From Anthostomella pinea (lineage: Eukaryota > Ascomycota > Sordariomycetes > Xylariales > Xylariaceae), in the NCBI GenBank assembly GCA_963556695.1, contig CAUWAG010000010.1, forward strand, positions 2,728,001 through 2,792,000: a stretch of 64,000 nt of DNA, given 5' to 3'. Each line of letters begins with the position of its first letter. The stretch's first letter is position 1. Of the stretch, positions 11,438-22,276 are shown one piece after another. The position numbers were made by a program, and so were the translations under genes. The notes below the pieces were generated by a model. It was not told the DNA's origin. It was given only the letters and a program-made list of their open reading frames with translations, and ran no database searches.

Positions 11438-12070
11438 CTACGTCACGGTGGTGAGATCGCCGTCGGCGTCCGCGCTCGACGACGTGGAAGCTGATTCTCC
11501 CAACCCAAAGAGATTCTCCACATCATGGAGCAAGCCTGGCGACCTTGGCAGGATCGGGTCCGTCACCTTCGCTCCCTCAGATGCGGCCGTCGCTGTTCGT
11601 ACCGCCTTCGTCGACTTTGATAATCCGCCAGCAAACTGGCTGTACAGCGACTCTGCCTCTTCAACTTTATCCATCGCGTCTTCGATTTCTTCTCCCAATT
11701 GGCGTCTGTGGGCACCCTTCGGCATGAGCGTCGGTTTTGCGTGGACATCCTTCGGCGTAAGCGTCGCTGTGGCTGTCGCACCCGAGCTCTTTCCTAGGCC
11801 TGTTGACGTCGCCTGCGTCAGGAATCCCGATGATGACGTTCCAAACGCTGGTGTCGTGGTCGATGAGTCACCGATTACCGAATCGTACATCTTCGTCAGT
11901 TGATTTACTTCACTGAGGAGCGTTTCGATTTCACCCAGGGCATCTTGGCGTCGTTCATTATCGCGTCGCGCGACCTCACGTGCGTTGAGCTTGTGCTCCG
12001 ACTCCGCGGGCACTGCACTGACGGCTGTGAAGGCCGTGACGGCGACAAGGAGGGTGCTGGTGATCTGCAT
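11438..12070 (-). CDS. Small secreted Ser/Thr/Ala-rich protein with two Kex2-like repeats
   Basis: Single exon of 210 aa. The N-terminus MQITSTLLVAVTAFTAVSA-VPAE is a clear signal peptide with cleavage expected near residue 19-20. Two dibasic sites precede related acidic helical segments: ERRQDALGEIETLLSEVNQL near residues 40-60 and HRRQLGEEIEDAMDKVEEAE near residues 121-141. The spacing suggests processing by the Golgi protease Kex2 into peptides, as in fungal KEP proteins; this is inference. Between them is a low-complexity Thr/Ser/Ala linker with a short duplicated TPKDVHA/MPKGAH element. The protein lacks cysteines in its mature part, so it is not a classical disulphide-stabilised effector. 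A TATA-like box lies about 145 bp upstream. No known family is recognised. The intact frame, signal peptide and promoter support a real gene. Confidence 0.68.
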   Translation of the reverse strand: MQITSTLLVAVTAFTAVSAVPAESEHKLNAREVARRDNERRQDALGEIETLLSEVNQLTKMYDSVIGDSSTTTPAFGTSSSGFLTQATSTGLGKSSGATATATLTPKDVHAKPTLMPKGAHRRQLGEEIEDAMDKVEEAESLYSQFAGGLSKSTKAVRTATAASEGAKVTDPILPRSPGLLHDVENLFGLGESASTSSSADADGDLTTVT

Positions 12071-12213
12071 GGTGATAGCTGGACTGCTTTGGTCAAGCTG
12101 TCTGGCGTCCTTGGAAGAAAAGTGTAGTTGGACTGTGCTGCTGCACGGGTGTGGGTGTGTGGTAGTGAGTTGTGGTCATCTAAAACAGAGGGTCTGGATG
12201 GACGAGCATGATA

Positions 12214-12225
12214 CCTTATATAGAG
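12214..12225 (-). promoter_or_regulatory. TATA box of the secreted-protein gene
   Basis: On the minus strand this reads CTCTATATAAGG, about 145 bp upstream of the ATG at 12070. Confidence 0.45.
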
Positions 12226-13550
12226 AACTTCCACACATACACGCCAGTTTATCCATAGCGAGCGAGTCTGGTCACTCCCCTGCGCCGGTATCATAGAGGT
12301 TCCTGGGTGACGTAACGCGATGTGGCGAGGCCACTTAACACTGGGGTGATGGATGGAGGAATCGCTGATCGGTTCTGGACCACGCAACTGTCTACCGGTA
12401 TAGATTCAACCTTGACATTCTCCACTCGCTGCCTGGAGGAACTGGAGGTGGGTGGACTTCGCTCAATCCAGCGACTGCCTAAAGGGAGGTGGATCTTCCT
12501 GCTTCTTGTACCTTCATGAGAAAGGTTGTTTGCTAGCATGGAGATTCTTTTCGCGTGTGTGGTAGGAAGGTTCGGTCACGTGGATGTTTGAATTGTTGGG
12601 AGGTGCCTATCAGAGACCCAGGGTGACATGTACATCTGAGACCCTGAATATGAGCCGGTTCCTTTGGGATACAAGTGTAAGCCAGTACTCCGGGTTGGAC
12701 CCTGAATCGCCAGGCATGCCTGTCGGTGACGTTGGCATCATGGCTCCTGGCTGCCAATACCTGGATAACTTCTGAGCATCATGATAAGCGCTTACACCAC
12801 GCCTGCCACATACCTGGCTGCTTGGGCACCGAAGTAGACATGTGCACAATGATGTGCAGATCTACAGCAGGGCATCCGGACACTGAAATAGTCTTAGCCA
12901 AGTGATTGAGGCGACAATGGAGGCAAATGTGGCCACTTGGCATTATTCTGTGGCTATAACGGGATGAAGGATCGCTATGTCGTGCCTCATGGGATTGGCG
13001 ACAAGCTAAGATCCTGCTCCTGCCGATCCACAGAATGGAACTCTTCCCTTAACCTTCTACGCATGGAACACAGGATGATCGGCCTTTCTATTCATGGAAA
13101 ACTGGTTCGGCGAGTGGCGAGATACTCCTCCCAATCCCATATTCTATCAATATGCCTTGACACTCGAGCACTTCCGAAAATATACACGTCACGGCGGCGC
13201 TGGTGCATGCACTCCTCGAAAATGGCCTCTCATTTTTTACACTCGTTTCTTCCTGAAGATTGGGCAGTTCGGGCAACCAGTAGTCGGAAAGCTTTGTGAG
13301 CCTTTTGTCCCTCAGGTTCGCTGTATCATGTGGAGGCAGGAACCGAAAGCTAGCAACCACGAAGCGATAGCCACACGGATCCGACGTCACTGGAGTTTTA
13401 CAATGACTGCTTTGCCTCTCGCATGACGCACTGTAAGTGACACGACAGTGGAACCCGTCTCCGTGCTTCTTGTGCTTCAACCAGGAGCACCCTCACCAAA
13501 GCATCCATAGGGTTAGCTCCGAGAACGACTGCTCTTCGAATGCTGCGCCC
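12226..13550. other. Intergenic, no gene recognised
   Basis: Short ORFs on both strands show no domain or continuous coding character. The right edge meets the decayed NLR gene. Confidence 0.5.
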
Positions 13551-16500
13551 TTATCCTCCGGTCGCAAGCGGTCCCTGATCCATATAGCCCGGTATCCTGC
13601 AAGCCTCGCTCTCCGATGCCGACCCCTTCTCGCCATGTAGGCCAGAAAGCTTGTAAAGCACTGGCGAGATGTCCCTCGCCTTCATTCAAACTTTCAGCAA
13701 TGTCCACGAGCTGTTTGAGCAGCTCACTTTAGAAGTATTAGCAATAGCGCACATGGTGCCCTCGAGGATGTATGTATCGCAACTCACATAGCCGATGCAG
13801 ATTGGTCCTGTCAATGCAAGATGCATGCCACATCATACAGCGAGTCGTGTGTTCTCAGCCGTTTTCCGAGGACCTTCTGGCGAAACGCAAGCGCCTTTGA
13901 AGCCAGCCGCATTGCATCATCAGCGCGACCTTGTTGGAGTTGGATGCGAGACAAGAGCACCATGTCGCCGGAGAAGCGTGGGTTGCCTGTGTTCAGGAAC
14001 GTCTCGTCCGTAAAATCCTTCAGAAAAGGACACCTTCCAAGCATCTCTTCAGCTTCATCTGGCTTCCTCATCCGCAGAAGCAAGCTAGCCATGTTGCTGT
14101 ATGAGTTTCCGATCCGGTCGCTTTTCGCGTGAAGACGGATATCAATTGCCTGCTGATGTATCGAGTATGCTTCGCCTAGGCTGTTCAATTCAGTATATGC
14201 AAGTACCGGGTTGTTCAAACTGAAAGCGATGAATGGGTCGTCTGGTCCGAGCTGACTCCTGCGTATCTCGAGTGCTTTCTGGAACGGCATTAATGCGCGT
14301 TCGGGATGGCATAAGTCTAGATCGATCAAGCCAGCAAGATCGATAGCACTGGCATAAGCCAAGGTCGACGTATCCTCAAAAGTGTTCACCGCGGAATCTA
14401 GGAGTCCTCTCGCGATGTCATACGTTTCGTGCTCGTATAAATACCTGTCTTTGTTAGATTACCGGTGCTGTATGGATATGGGATGACCTACCAGCTGCAC
14501 CGAAGCAGTAGCTCGGCATACTGCTGCAAGTTCGGAGATCGGACGGAATGCCGCTTGAAAAGCCTTGAAAGATGGTCTATATGAGGCAAACACTTCTCGC
14601 ATTTCTTCCAGGCGTTAATCTGGTGGCCGACATCCTTGCTCCACGTGTAGGGTAAGCCCCATGACAGCAGTTGAACAGCAGTGTCGAAAAACTTTGGCCG
14701 GTCCGACTCAGGCAATCTGCGAATGGCTGCAGACTGAATGAGCCTATGCACAGAGAGTATCGGCTGTTCAATGGTCTTGTTAATTAGTGCAGCCTGTAAA
14801 AGGGGTTGTTCTGCGTCACCGAAACTGTCGGAAATTGGTATCTCCTCAACTTATCAGGAAAGAGAAGAAATCCTTACCCCATCTCGTCCAAAAGAAACTC
14901 GAAATTGGGATCAATTCCGAGATCCGTCCTTGAGCCCTCTAAGAGGATCTCTTCGTCGACCGAATCGGGATCGAAGAAGATCATCATATTGAGTAGCTTC
15001 GTGGATTCTTCGGGTATCCTATCGAGTGATACATTCCCTACCGTACTTAGTGTATGCTCATAGTCATCTTGGGTGGTCTTCGGAGCATAAATCTTGGTCG
15101 CGTTGCGTTCATAAAGGGGGAGAAAGTCCTTCAGGGTTAGTCTCCTCTGTGCTTCGAAGCCACCGATCTGACTCAAAGGAGCGGCAGGCCGCCTAGGGAT
15201 TCGGTAATTGCGATTGCATGCTGGCTATTGGCCGTAACAGCGAGATCGAGGCCGATTTGCCTCAATAGTATAACGGAGCCCTCTGCACTATCGAAGGGGT
15301 CAACCCGTAGACACTCGGCTGCAGGGTTCCGTGCGACATCGAAGTCCCTCGTTATAAGGAGTATGGAACCATGTGAGCCTCCTGGCCACGCAACTTTAAG
15401 CGCCTGCAGGTCTTCTGCGTTGTCGGAAACGATCAGCCATGGGCTTGCTAAGCGGGAATCAGCTTTTACTTGGTACATGTGTACACTCGAAGCCTCTTAC
15501 TCGTAGAGCTCAACCAGCTTTTCACCTTATAAGTAGCCGCTGCTGGGTCCTGAACCTCTTCAGGGGTCTGACACAGATGCAGGCCTTGGGCTACCCTCTC
15601 TGGAATTCTGGCCGATTGTGATGGCATTGTCTGCTGCAATCCATAGAATGATGCCGAACCTATTCGAGCTGTGGTGGGCATAGTATAGTGCTAGCTGGGT
15701 CTTGCCAACGCCACCCATCCCAAATAGCGCCATCGATGTGGACGTAGAGGGCGTCTGAGTCGGAACGAGGGTGTTCTGAATCATGGCGAGCGTCTCCGAG
15801 CGACCTGAGAATCTATTGTTTTGTAGAAGGGGGATATGCATATATATGGTCCTGTGTTTATCTTCACTCCATTTTGTGCTGAGGTTGTTTATGAGCTCAA
15901 GTACCTCCTTATACGTGTTCCCATCCAGCTCACACGCGCGAGGTCGGCCTCATTCTCTACAGCCGAGGAGATCCGCTTGATTTGTTGAACAGCGTGTATT
16001 ATGGTTCATCTGGTTGATAACGTGTATTCTGGTGATTCTCATTAGAGTGTGTGTTTCTGAAGGATCTGCTGTCGTAAGCTGCAGGGCCCGAAATTGCTCT
16101 AGAGGCCCTGTTGGTGCACTGCCACTTCCCTGAACGCCACTGTGGCTTGCGTGCCATTTGACATGATTCGCATAGCGGTTCTCGCAAAATCCATACGGAA
16201 CTTCTCCCAGCATTTCGCCGCAATAGAACGTGAGCGAAAGAAGTATATGGCCCTAGCATAGAAACAAATGACCTCGGTATAAACATCCACCAAGGCACTT
16301 TCGAGTTGATGGTCCATCGGTAGTGTGTTCTCATAGACGCGAAATCTCGGCAAAGTAAGACTCAATTCCCCGAATATACCCAGAACATCCTGAAGAGTAT
16401 CTCCGGCGGACGACGCCAGAGTGAGAATCAAGCGAATGCTTCCCCATACTACCGCTGTCAAGGTTGCATCTGCGCCGAAAGCTTGATCGATGATGGCAGA

Positions 16501-16680
16501 AAGGTCGTCGATACATTTGAACTTTGGGGCAAGTCTGTTCAAAGAGGCCAGAATCTGTCGATGCCGAGATGGCGCGTTTTGGAGGATATTCACGTGGGCA
16601 AGGAGGTCGTCAAGTGAATGACTCCTGGACGGTCTGATAATCTTCGCGGAATCTTTCAAACGCCTGAGCCCATAAGGGAC
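13551..16680 (-). pseudogene. Decayed NLR-type STAND NTPase: N-terminal adaptor-like domain, NB-ARC and TPR repeats
   Basis: Homologous pieces run in order on the minus strand but in different frames. First is a fungal NLR-associated N-terminal domain (16680-16100, with LDDLLAHVNILQ and AVVWGSIRLIL). Next comes NB-ARC with P-loop GMGGVGKTQLA near 15721, Walker B-like WLIVSDNAED near 15439, RNBS-B GSILLITRD and GLPLL near 15180. TPRs follow (14752-13551). Four introns are still recognisable (near 15470, 14870, 14480 and 13780). Lesions are: TGA with frame change at about 16610; TAG with lost continuity at about 16100; a one-base shift at about 15935; one extra G at 15594-15596; a one-base loss at about 15178; in-frame TGA at 13811-13813; and a shift at about 13655. 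Fungal NLRs act in non-self recognition and programmed cell death. With this many lesions the locus cannot encode a full protein. Exact 5' start is uncertain. Confidence 0.85.
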
Positions 16681-17278
16681 CGCGACGTTTGGGAAACCTT
16701 GGGACTAATAGCGGGCGCTTTCGTCTCGCAAGGGCTCGTTGGCACACTCATCCATGGTATCATTGACGTCCAAGATCTGTGCGCATTGTCGAGAATTACC
16801 GGTTCTCCAGGCCTGCAGTGAACCACGTCCATGAAGGTCGACAGTCTTCGGTATCTGAGGACCATTTGGGATCGTAAGACGGGTGGTCGGGTTTTGGGAT
16901 GGTCGCAAGAATGACATGCAGGCAAGCGAGCGGTTATCTGTTCCGTTCCGCTCAGGTTTGGGTTACTAGATGTTGTGTTGCACTGGCGCCTAATCTGAGC
17001 CAGATGTTGCACCCAGAACATGACGTCTGAATGCTTGATCGATAAGTCATGCCCCGTAAGAATCAGGGAAGAGTCACGTATCACCCTAACCCTAACCCTC
17101 CCTCAATCACACGCTGATCGTGTCGAAGGTCACATCTTGGCTTTTTACATACCTGATGGAACACAAAGTAAAAGGACAAATCACTCATGATTGCGAACTG
17201 CCAGTAAATCTAGTGAGCATCTATTTTCTCTTCACACGCCACATAACCATAAGCAAAGAAGCCCCCGAGTCTTCCTCA
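16681..17278. other. Intergenic, contains a short interstitial telomere-like tract
   Basis: No gene is recognised between the NLR relic and the 3' end of the DPP III gene. The only structure noted is the CCCTAA tract at 17084-17099. Confidence 0.55.
17084..17099 (-). repeat. Interstitial telomere-like repeat (TTAGGG)n
   Basis: The plus strand reads CCCTAACCCTAACCCT, that is 2.7 units of the standard fungal telomere repeat on the minus strand. It is too short to be a telomere. It could be a scar of double-strand-break repair, an ancient fusion point, or a binding site for a telobox-type factor. Confidence 0.6.
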
Positions 17279-19685
17279 TCAGACTTCACGATCATACCAG
17301 CTCTGGATGATGCCCTCCACGGTAGGCTCGTACTCCTTCATAGCCACTTCTCCATTTCGCAAGAACGTGTTGGCCTGCACATTCAACATGGGTGGCGGCT
17401 TCTCAGCGTCCACCGTCTTTCTCCACCTCAGGGCCTCGTTATCTACCTTGGTGAGATCCTCGTAGTACTCTCGGCAAGCCTGGACGTCGGCAGTGCAGCG
17501 ATACACATGCAGCCGCAGCAGCATGTTACCCAGGGCCTTCTTTCCATGCGTCAGGATCTTCGAGCGGTCGACGTGTACCTTTAGCGAGTTTCTCTGCTCG
17601 TCGTGCTGTATTCGGATGCATCCATGGCCGTCTCGAAGGAGGCATCGGAGTATCGCGTAATGTGCCTAGTTCCTCATAGTGAGCTTGTGAGTCTAGAGGA
17701 TCAACTCAGGAAATGTGATTTCTTACACGGCTATGTGCCTGTCCCCAATTCTACACAAGTTAGCGCGGGATCCTGTACGAGTAACCACATACTTACCTTT
17801 CCATCTGCGCTGACGTTCGCGAGGCCGCGAAGGCCATCGACCCCAAGGTGTTGGTAGAGATTGTACGTCACTTGTCATGCGTCAGCTCCTTGACTCTCGA
17901 GTGCATTGCGGGATACCTCACGGTCGCTAGCTTTGATATCTGTCTTGCTCGTGAATCCGAGGAGAGCCAACAGCTCGGTGTCGTCCATGAGATAAGCCCC
18001 AACCAGCTCGGCTCGGCATTCGTCGACTGTAGTTGCGAGATCGCCAAAGATGCCAGTCCACGTCTGCCCAGGCCGATACCAGGACTTTATGGGTCTTCCG
18101 GTCAAGGGGTCCGTAGGGGGATGCTTGATGTCGAAGTTGAATTTGCCAGGCTGCTCCTCCACCATAAACTTACCAGTTCTATGACCCAATAGTTCGTGGA
18201 GCACGACCCACCAGTAGTATGCGGGATACATGTTCTTCTTGAACGCTTCCGCTTCAGAATCTGGAATGAATGGCCACTGAATCGCTGTGCTTTCGGCCGC
18301 CATTCGATTGGCAATGATGACGTTCTTGAATCCCACATTATGACGAATATCGTTGTACTAACCACAATTAAAAAGTGTGATCTGCGATCAGATGCCCACA
18401 CTCACGTTAGGGAGATTGATGCCAGGAAATACTATGCTCGAGCAGTAGGCAAGAGCTATAAACGTCAGCTTCTGGGCGGTCGTGCGGGTCAATATCGATG
18501 GGAGACAGACCATGGATGCTTGCAAAATCAGGAGGGTCGAAGAGCGACTTCTCAAAGGCCCCTTTTCCATTGTTCTCAGCCGAAGCCCAGGGTAGCCGGC
18601 GAATGAACTTGTCGGAATGTCGGACTAAGTTCGACAACAGTTTGGTCTCCTCAGCATCTGCGATGCCGACCAGTCCCTCAAACTCTGCACGTATGCCTGC
18701 CGGGTCTCGGTAAGGCTCCACGAACCCGAAGACGCTCTCAACCTTCGGTGCCTTGTCGGTAACCCATAATCTTTGCGAGTCCCGGTATTTCTCTAGGCTT
18801 CCGAGTCTGAAGCTCTCCAAGTACTTGCCGACGACGTAGCTCTGGGTGTGGTTCGCGGCGTACCGCGAAGAGAGTCCAATGTTTAGACAGACTTATGCTA
18901 AGTCTCTGGCATGATCACCACCCAGGAGCTTCACGTCCAGCGGCGAGCCCTCAAGGGGCAATGGCATGTCAATCACCATGGCGGGATCCGAGGCCTGCAA
19001 GACTTCGAAGGATATATCCCCTGTTTTTCGGATCCGCGTATTCTCTGGCATGATCGTATGGGCGTCCATGTGTCTGGACACAAGAGCGATTTCGTCTTTG
19101 GTGATGTCTTTTCCGAGGTAGTAAGCGCTCTGGGCGTCATGGCTGGGATACCCGTGTCTCGAGGGCTGTGTTGCCAGGATGCTGTCCTTCAGCGTCTGCC
19201 ACAGGATCTGCAGCTTTCTCGTTCGGTTGGAAAGCACCCGCAATGATCCGTAGCTAATTCTGGGTACGAATTTCTGGTCCCCCGATCCCTATGACGCATC
19301 AGTGGGTGCTCAACATGGCTTGGAAAATGACTGACATAGTAGTTCCCAACGTTCGACAGGAAGGTAGCAGCGTACTCTGCGAAGGCGCGGACGTCTCGCT
19401 CGGTAACTCCATCGTAACCGGCCATGCTCTGCCAGTTCCCCGCGCAGGATCGGTGGAGCTCCATTATGAAGTCGAAAATGGCCTCAGCTTCCGGAGAGAC
19501 TTGCCGCATGATGATCCTCGAGCCGTACCAAGCTGCCCTTAAAACTGATGTAAGCCACAATATGCGATCGGCAGCGGCTATGGTGAATACCTAGCTATTT
19601 GATGTGCATATCTCTTCTCGTCGTCGGAAAGCCCTTTGAAGAGAGAGGCGATGCCCAATTTGTATATCTGCACGGAGCCCGTCAT
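17279..19685 (-). CDS. Dipeptidyl peptidase III (M49 zinc metallopeptidase) with one in-frame stop
   Basis: Eight exons on the minus strand (19685-19591, 19537-19336, 19288-18511, 18455-18406, 18357-17922, 17870-17797, 17750-17727, 17665-17279) join in frame to 681 codons, close to the usual about 700. The zinc site HELLGH is followed by DECRAE, the M49 arrangement. Other family blocks are RAAWYGSRII, NVGNYYGSGDQKFVPR, GFVEPYRDP, ENNGKGAFEK, SIVFPGINLPNY and LYQHLGVDGLRGL. The enzyme removes N-terminal dipeptides from oligopeptides in the cytosol. Exon 7 is a 24-nt microexon encoding NWGQAHSR, which exactly restores a conserved block. The exception is TAA at 18893-18895, where ARDLA-stop-VCLNIG interrupts otherwise continuous coding sequence. 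No splice pair removes it. It is either a recent nonsense mutation, an error, or recoding. Everything else is intact, so decay would be very recent. Confidence 0.85.
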
Positions 19686-20503
19686 ATCGGCAGAGGTTCT
19701 CGAGAGGCTATGAGTGCCCAGTCACCTGAATGGGGACCTGATGCTCTCAAGGTAGGTACCAGATTCGCGCTTGTATAACCTCGCGAGGTGTGTTGTCTGT
19801 TTGCTTGTGTTTGGTCCTTGTCAAGAGTTCATGCAAGGAGAGAAGAGGAGAGGAGAGCAAGGGTTCTGTGGGGCTTTCAATATTATGAATTCCATGCAGG
19901 TACCGTAAGCACCTGCCTCTGCAACAGGTATGAATCTACATGTGAATCATATGCCGCGATACTCCCAGATCCTCATTATGCGCACTGTACACTGTACACC
20001 GGTACACGATACATCATGCCGAATCCACTCCTGTATGTTGTGAATAACTGTGGCAGGCACGGTGACTCGCCCACTCGCTTCACGCGGACTTGATCAACTC
20101 CTAGGACGACAGAAGCAATCCTAAGATCGCGATGCATATATGGACTGACAATGGGATTTTTGCGGTTAACTCTTCGGCCTCCATTACCTCCATCCTCCTT
20201 GATTCACCATAATGATGACACGAAAGCCCTCGAGACGGTTCTACTTGTCCATCGCTTCGGGCAGTCCGTCACTGAACAATCAAGTCTTTGTCTCGACACG
20301 CAGATGCATTCACAAAGCATATCCGCCGACATGAACTGAAGAATCCATCTTAAAGTGCCTATGACAATTGGGCTTTGTCGTTACATGAAAGACTTCCTTC
20401 TATATCATGATCTCTGATTAACTCGGGTGCCCGTGAGTCAAGGAGCCTACTCCCTAATCAAAACACCACAACCCGCAATTCACATACAAGATATCAAATA
20501 ACA
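19686..20503. other. Divergent intergenic region
   Basis: This separates the DPP III start from the F-box/ankyrin-like gene. It has purine-rich stretches (about 19835-19862) and no recognisable gene or RNA. Confidence 0.5.
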
Positions 20504-22067
20504 TGGAGATGAAACTTACCTACGATATACTGCACCTGGTCTCCTGCTACATGCAGAGAAGAGCCGTCTACAGCTCTCCCTGGCCAACCGCACCCTCGAC
20601 GCCATGATCTTCCCAGGCCTGCTGCGTAACAACCTCAGCCAGCACGACAAGATCATCTGGGGCGACGTCCTCGCCATAGAAGAGGAAGACGGCAGCTGCG
20701 CCCTCGTGCACGCGCTCGAGTACGACCACCTGGCTCTGTTCGACGACTGCCTGCGCATCATCGACTTCGCCGCCCTGCAGGCCTCCAGCGCCGAGCTCTT
20801 CACCCACCAGCTCGGCAAGCTCATCAAGCAGTGCGCCTACGTCGGGAGCATCGAGTGCGTGCGGCACCGGCACAGGAAGTTCCCGAGACCGACCAAGGCC
20901 GTCGTCCGGATCCTGCTCGGCGAACTCTTGGATGGTGCTCTGCGACGGAACAATCTGGACTTCGCGCGAGCCCTGGCTGCGGCGTTTCGGATGGACGGGC
21001 TCGCGGAGCAGCTTGGCGATGTATCCTATCTAAGCCTCGACTCGGTCAACAGCGCCTCCACGGCACGGACGCTCTCACGCGAAGATGCGTACACGCATAT
21101 GGCGAGTTCGACGTATAGTATGCTCCATCACCATTGCAACCACCCGAACACTTCCACAGCCCTCCTCGAGACACTCATCACCGAGTTCCGGATCGAGGTC
21201 AACGCTGTAGACGGCGGTCTGCGCTGGGGAGCTCAAATCCCCGAAGCCGTCCAGGAGAAAATCACCTGCCGCACGGCTCTAGACTACGCGTGCTCACACC
21301 TCAACGTCAAGGCCGCGAAGACACTCTTGCGGTTAGGCGCACACGTAGGAGGCGCGCACGCCGTCAAGGCCCAGGCCCTTGCCTCCGGCCAGGTGATCCG
21401 GTGGAAGGCCCCGACGCCTCTGTCGCTCGTCATGGACCAGGCCATCGACGGCATCGGGCGGTGTCCCTGGAAGCACCACCTAGACAAGCGCACAGCGTGG
21501 TGTTTCCACGAAGAAGACCTCGGCGTCCCGGAGTACACGTTCATCCGGGAGATACAGTTCAGCCCCCGCGGACAGCTCACCGGGTGCGTATGCGCGGAAC
21601 AACTCGATGAGCACATGGTACCCGTCTGGCTACGGTTGGTGAAGGCGTTCTGCGACCGCGTCTGCGCGACGACTGAGGTCCTCCTAGCACACGGCGCGGG
21701 TGCACATATAAATATTCCCGATCACCTAGGTAGGCTACCTTTTGATCGCTTTCTGCAGCTCACGAACAGTATCTTCCAGAGGCTGGAGGAGGACCGTGCG
21801 AGGAGGCCCGTGGTTGATGGGGAGTTCCTACTGATGGCGGGAGTCAGAGAACCGCTTGAGAGCATGGGCACGGTGTGTGATCTTCTGATCGATGCCGGTG
21901 CCCGTTCCCATTACGGGTTTAGCTTTGGCGAGAGAAGCGGCTTGGACCGCCTGTTTGAGCTCGTTGGCTACGAGGAGCCCGTTGACGTCCACGACTACTT
22001 AGGAATTATGCGGACGAGGTATCGAGTGATAGATTCGTTAGTCGACGGTGATAGCTGCGAAGATTAG
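20504..22067 (+). CDS. F-box / ankyrin-like repeat protein, probable frameshift near the F-box
   Basis: A long uninterrupted frame from ATG 20604 gives 487 aa. Upstream, ATG 20504 opens a different frame reading KLTYDILHLVSCYMQRR, the start of an F-box. The second half of the box, SRLQLSLANRTLDAM, is in the frame of the long ORF. A single missing base around 20551-20565 would join them, giving a typical fungal LPxDILxLV...LSLANRTL F-box. Downstream, TALDYACSHLNVKAAKTLLRLGA and TEVLLAHGAGAHINIPDHLGRLPFD look like degenerate ankyrin units. The F-box would link Skp1-Cullin ubiquitin ligases to a target held by the repeats. Translation from 20604 alone would lose half of the F-box. No intron with usable signals fits the gap. 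The domain calls are by eye. Confidence 0.65.
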
Positions 22068-22276
22068 GGGTGGTAGGGATGTGACGTCTCTATAGTTACC
22101 AAGCGTTTCCATTTTCAATGTCATCCGCGATTCTTCGGCATTGTGGTAGATAGGCGCTTCCCAGTGACTCTGATTGGGTTCATGGAGGCTGTAAGTCCAC
22201 AATTAAAGATAGTATATGTCGTGTAAATTATACTCAAACCTATTCAAAGTCGCAACCAAGTAACCCCTATTGCCCC

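Noticed and set aside
15430..15475. Break between the P-loop and Walker B parts of the NLR as another mutation
   Set aside because: A proper intron (gtaaga ... ctgat ... ttag) joins the two parts in frame, so this one is splicing, not decay.
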